A stretch of DNA of 64,000 bases from Siphonodentalium dalli (lineage: Eukaryota > Mollusca > Scaphopoda > Gadilida > Siphonodentaliidae). Numbering within the stretch: position 1 is the stretch's first letter; the number at the start of each line of letters is the position of its first letter. The notes beneath the pieces are model-generated. The model was not told the origin of the DNA. It saw only the letters and a program-made list of their open reading frames with translations, and made no database searches. Position numbers and translations under genes: made by a program. This document shows positions 23,901 through 29,900 of the stretch, one piece after another. The DNA lies in assembly GCA_032622095.1 (NCBI GenBank), contig CP136061.1, positions 65,847,127-65,911,126 of the forward strand, in the 5' to 3' direction.

Positions 23901-26900
23901 TAGAGTTACCTATACTGCATGGAAATGAGGGATAACTCTATGCAGGATGCATGGGAATATGGGTGGTGTCATCAAAATTGGATATCCATTCTGGAGATGC
24001 TAGAAATAACAAAACAATTATGAAGTGATAACAATTTTATATTTGTGAAATGAACAATTTGGAGTATATATGTTTATCAAGAATTTATGTTAGCTGTCAC
24101 TATCATGTCCATGTTTAATGCAATTTGATTCTGTACTCTCAGGCTCCGTGTAGGTCGCCCCTTAAGCTAATAAATTGTTTAGGATATATGTCAATTCCAC
24201 TGGCGATGCATGTAGTCTCAGTCTTCTTTTCTGGGAGTCGTTTTCAAATTCTGAAATGAGAAATAGTAAACAAATTTTAAATTATGTTTACATCAGAAAT
24301 AACTGAAATGATATTATTTGTTTCAGAAAATGAGTTATGTGAATGATACAGTTGTTTGTAAATATATCAAAATTGTATTGGACTGAATATTAATATTTTT
24401 AGCCAGCATTGAACTATTAAAATGCCCAAAAAATGATATTGGTGATGTTTTTTGTGGATTTAACATCTGATAAACCAACCTTTGAGTGATACTCAGTTTA
24501 TGATATCAAAATGCAGGCATATCCAAAATTGAGATTAGATAGCTAGCTGATTAGATATTCTAAATGTGTGCATTAACTGGAAGGAAATGGTTCAAATAAT
24601 AAGAAAATAAGATATCCAATTTATAATATAATGCTAGTTTTACAATGCTAATAACTTACTTTTTGCATTATATAATGCCCTTTGCTGTCATTTTCTTGTT
24701 AAATAGGAAATCATTGGACCATGCAGCGATATGGTCTCATATAGGTTCCTATATCAATATTGCTCCTATAGGATATACATCCAACATGGCGGCGCGTCCC
24801 GTATCCAATCACGTGATTAAGAACGCTCTATATTACTAGTTTTGGAACCTATTGGCTCCCCTGCATTTAAATTACCATAGGTTCAAACAAGACGTGTATA
24901 ATGTACTTGTTCAATATGCCAACATTATCTTCCTCTGAAATTGATGTTACCATACATATACTAATAATTAATTAATTATGAATAATAAATAGATTATGTA
25001 CACTGAAAATTCATAAAACACCAGAAGTCCACACAACCTTTTTAGTATTTACCCAAATATCAATTCATGCAGTTAATTGTCAACAGATGGAGATTGTCAG
25101 TTTAAAAATCAATGCACAAAATTGAGCAGTTATTTTAAAGAAAAATTATGATACCATGCATCTATTTAATGCTGAATTTTTAAAACAACAGTTAAATAGA
25201 TGGTATAATTATTTTCTTTGCTGACCCCAACATTATTTTTGTAACTCCATGCAAATTGTAATGCTGACAATTAATTGACCTGTATCTGTCAGGCAACCTC
25301 AGCAAAATTTCATATTTTTTGGAGACCTGTCAATTTAAAATGTTATTAACTATAAATTAAATTGCCAGTGATTTATAATACTTAAATTACGAATAAAGTA
25401 TAAATATAAACATCATCCTACTAGTATATGTTATAATTTGATAAAATAAATGCAAAGTATTTTCTCACCTGAATTTAAACTATAAGTAAATAATCCTGCA
25501 TGTGACATAAAGAAAACCAATATAAACCATGACTTCCCATTGTGAGCCATCCAAAGTTTGTGAAATTTGAGAAAATTCCATCTGGTCTCAATTTGCATTG
25601 AGGGAAAGTCAGGGTGATTACATAACAGGTACTCATAGACACAGAGTAAAGCAGTTGTCCCAATTAAATAGTAGGATTGATTACAATGTTAAAGTGATTT
25701 ATTACTGGCAATGAGATGAATCAGACTTATACAGGGATGTGGCTAGAGGGTCTCCATTGGTACCTTGGATGATATAGACTAGCTGTTCTGAATTATCAGT
25801 GGGCCAACACATCTTGAGAAAAATATAGAGATCTTGAGAAAATTGCAAAATCTCCTATAAAATTATTTATTGCTTTAGGTTGTCTCAAAATGTTCTTATC
25901 CATGGCAATTTTCCTATAGGAAATACGGTCCTATAATTTTCCTAATGTGAATCGTCATTTCCAATATGAATTTCCTATAGGTTCCTATATGACATTTCCA
26001 TATGGGGTCCTACAAGTTGAAAAATTATTAATTGTATTAATTATTTAATTAATTTTAATTTATTAAAATTCGGATTAAACCACAATATTTACACCATGTG
26101 AAACTTGACAAATTCTGAATATTTTCAAATGTATATTGCCAAACAAATTGTTAAAACTACAAATTTGCCATATAATTATTAATTTTTCCATATATTTCTA
26201 CATGTTGGACTTGGTTAATTTGCAGCTTCAGATTCAGAACAGTTTTGTATTGAAATATTCTAAGTCGAGCATCGAGGGCTAAGAGGCCAGCAATATATTG
26301 AAGCCTTAATTTGAATGCTGATTTTAGAGTCATATGTCTGGCTGAAGTCTAAATTTTATTAGTTAACAGAAAATGTTAGCCTTCGCCACAAGCCCTTATT
26401 TTCCAGAGTGCTTATGTGGGAGACCTAAGGATTCGATTCCTTATCGAGTGCTTATACCTGCACTGCATCTTAATCACTCGAGTCCTAAGCGATGCATTCG
26501 AGTCCTAAGCGAGTGCTTACTGTGATCGATATAAGCACTCGAGTCCTAAGCGAGTGCTTACTGTGATCGATATAAGCACTCGAGTCCTAAGCGAATGCTT
26601 ATTGTGATTGACATAAGCACTCGAATCCTTGGCGAATCCTTGTTGAAGGCTTATTAAGCCTTCATGCTCGGTAAGGGACATGATTGATTGCGACTGTAAT
26701 CTCCGTAAAAATGTGTCGTCATACTTGATTGGATGATAGTTGATGAAATAAATCACATTGAATCTATATAATAAATTTTCATGGACATCTGTTCGGGAAA
26801 TAATAGCCACAGCAACTAAAATCTGACCCGCGGCTAGCCGATGCGGAGGTGAAATGCTTTGATAGTGCGTGCCCCAGAAATAAATAATATAAGATAGATA

Positions 26901-29900
26901 CACACACGTTTTTCAAAAGCCATATTACTAAGCAAACATTTTGGATTTTGAAATATGGAACGTTCAACACCTGTATCACATATTATAATATGATGTTCTT
27001 TGTTCACTACTAAGTTGCAACTATTGTCAAATTACTATGACTTAGCATGGAATAATGGTACACAACTTTCACTTCGTCCACTTGACTTTTTGATTGAATG
27101 CACTATTTAAGACCTACACATGTTTGAGATATGCAGGTTATTACTTTCTTACCCCATTGTTGCCTTTTGCTTTATTGCCTCTATTAGGAACTTCCATCGT
27201 CGACCATGACCTTTGGTGCTGGTAACTTTTGCAAACAATTTTTCCCAGTTCATCACTCTTTTCTCTTTAGCAACTCGTTTAGACTGGAATGACAAGTAAA
27301 AATATAATTTAAGTAAAAACAAGAGGCAGAGAAATGAAAAGTCTGCCATTTTAAATATGGTTCAGTATTACCAGTAACCCTTTTTGACTAAATACTCATT
27401 GACAAGTAGTTCCTTAATAGGAAATGTTCCGACAATAAGGTTATTTGTTGATTGAACAATCCCCACCCATAAATAGGAATCCTTCTGCGATTGTATGATC
27501 TGTTCGTCTGTCTGCTTAGATATCCTTATCACCCCTTCCAAAGAATAATAGATTATTCCAGTATATACTTTTGTAACTAGGTGGGATAATTAATTTAGTA
27601 CACCACCTGGCTCCTAAAAATTATTTGGTTATGAATTCAAATAAAAAGATTATATATAAAGTATGCTGAATGAGCATTTGATGAAAATAGATACTGGTGT
27701 TTTCACAGATAAAGATTGTAGACCAAAAATTAAAATACAATTACATGAGCATCAACCAGTTGAAGTCTTTTGATGGCGATATTCAACTGGCGCTGCTTGC
27801 TTTCGTAACCTTCATGGAGCTTCTTCAGAGCAGCACTCTTCTCTTCCCACGGTGTAGAATAGACCCTCACCAGTCGGACCAACTCATTTACTGGCATGTT
27901 CAGATCACTCAAACTACAAACAATTTGTTCAGATTAGCAGGGAATGGCGAGGATCCGAGCTGCCCCAAAATGTACTTTTGCCAAATTAAAATATCTTTTG
28001 CCAAATTATTTTAGAAGTTGGCAAATAATGTCGGACAGTAAGTAAGTTTTATGGAAAATTTATTTTTATGCATTCATAAATTACATTCCAAAGACTGCCG
28101 TGGTTATTTTTAGACTTTTATACAATATCACCAGACAAATGTAAACCATGCAACTGAGAACTAATCACTCATGTGCGTATTTTTACCAAGATGCCAGACA
28201 CAGTTTTCAAAATGTATAATATTAATAGGTACTGTTGCTGCAGTCACAAAACATTAACTGATATTTTATTAGATATAATAAACTGACCTTCTGAATACTT
28301 TCCCTGTAGTCGTTGCTAACTTGACAAGCAGCGTGGGAGGCAATGTATGTTCAAGTAAGTCATCCTTCAGTTCCAGTAACTAAAATAATTGAGATCATCA
28401 CTGATTGATCAAAGAAGGAAATTCAGATAGAACTTTTCATAAATCTTTACTAAATACTCATTAACAGGTAGTAGTTCCCTTAAGAACTTTTCAGATAATA
28501 AGTTCAACAAATGACCATAATTAAATTATTATCTGAACCTTTCCCTCCAATTAATAGAACTCCTTCTATCTGTCATGTGCTTAATTTTCATGAAAACTCC
28601 TCCACATGACTAATGGATCATTCAAATGTATACATTTTTAACTGAGTGGGAGAATATATTTAGTATAGAAATTAGAAAAGGTTAAACATTTTTTAATTGC
28701 CCCATATTTAATACAAATTCAGGATACCATGAAAATGAAAGTGTCCATGACACTGTAGCTCAACTTAGCGAAGAAGCTAAATATTTGTGATGAGCAATAA
28801 ATGGAATGATGAATTGAATTTTGACATCCAAGATGGCAGCTATGTTTTTTTTGCCGATTGACCCCAAAATGACTCGTTCCCATCTACATGTGAATGTCAA
28901 CAGCCATGACAAATTTCACAATGATCCGAAAAAAGGTACGACTAGTTGCCCGTGCCACGTACAGTAACTAAGGGGCTGCTAGGAATTGTCCAATCAGAAT
29001 TGAGGAAAATGAAAGATATATACTGAAGTCACAACATGAAGTTAATTCAAAGCTCACCTCATCCAATGATGTATGGACGATCGACATTGAATTGAACACT
29101 CCATCACACAGAATATCAAATTTGTTTGGGCCAGCCGTCTTTATCGCCTCTTCATCTGCGTCCGAACCATCTGAGTCAGAGCTGTCATCACTCTGCTGCT
29201 ACAACAAAAAAGAATACAAGTCAACACAAACATAGAAATGTAGTATTTAACCCTTCCATGGCAGGAGCTTCATGAATTTTTGCGAAAACTCTGTGCTAAT
29301 GCATTCTCTTATATATGCGAGTCTCCAATTAGAAGCCTCGCATATATAAGAGAATCATTGGCCTAACAAATATTTACCTTGGCCTTGTGAGAGAGAGTGT
29401 TTGGGGGGGTGCTAGCAACGGGATTCTCAAAGAAAGGGCCAATAGACCCTTTCCTTAACCCATAAACTTTTCCTTGTAAGCCAGTGCATTCTCTTATACA
29501 AGTGGGGTTCCCAATGGCAAACTATATTAGAGAATGCACTGGCACAGAATCTTTAATCCCTTTAGCTGATCGGTCAAGTTTCAATTATGTTGTGTATTTC
29601 ATAGCCTTATAAAACACAGCATAATATGAACTAAAATTACAATTTAGATGACTAGAAGCAGTTGACTAAATAATGGGAGATGCTTTTTTTTTTAAATTCA
29701 GCTAAATTCCAGTCAGTTTTTTACATCGACCATATGCAAACACAGAAATAATTGAGATAAATCTTGCCATAGGGCTATTGTGTTGCAAGTGACAATCTTT
29801 CGAACTTATGATAGATTTAAGAAAAACTAACAATTCTTTCAGCTCAGCTATATAACAAAGTTGGAAAAACCCCACATATTTAAAAACACAGCCAAATATA

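Noticed and set aside
24194-24249. Exon-like minus-strand segment FENDSQKRRLRLHASP with a good acceptor
   Set aside because: With the phase left by exon 27153-27283 it reads into TGA after two codons, while exon 22397-22517 joins directly in phase. No convincing donor.
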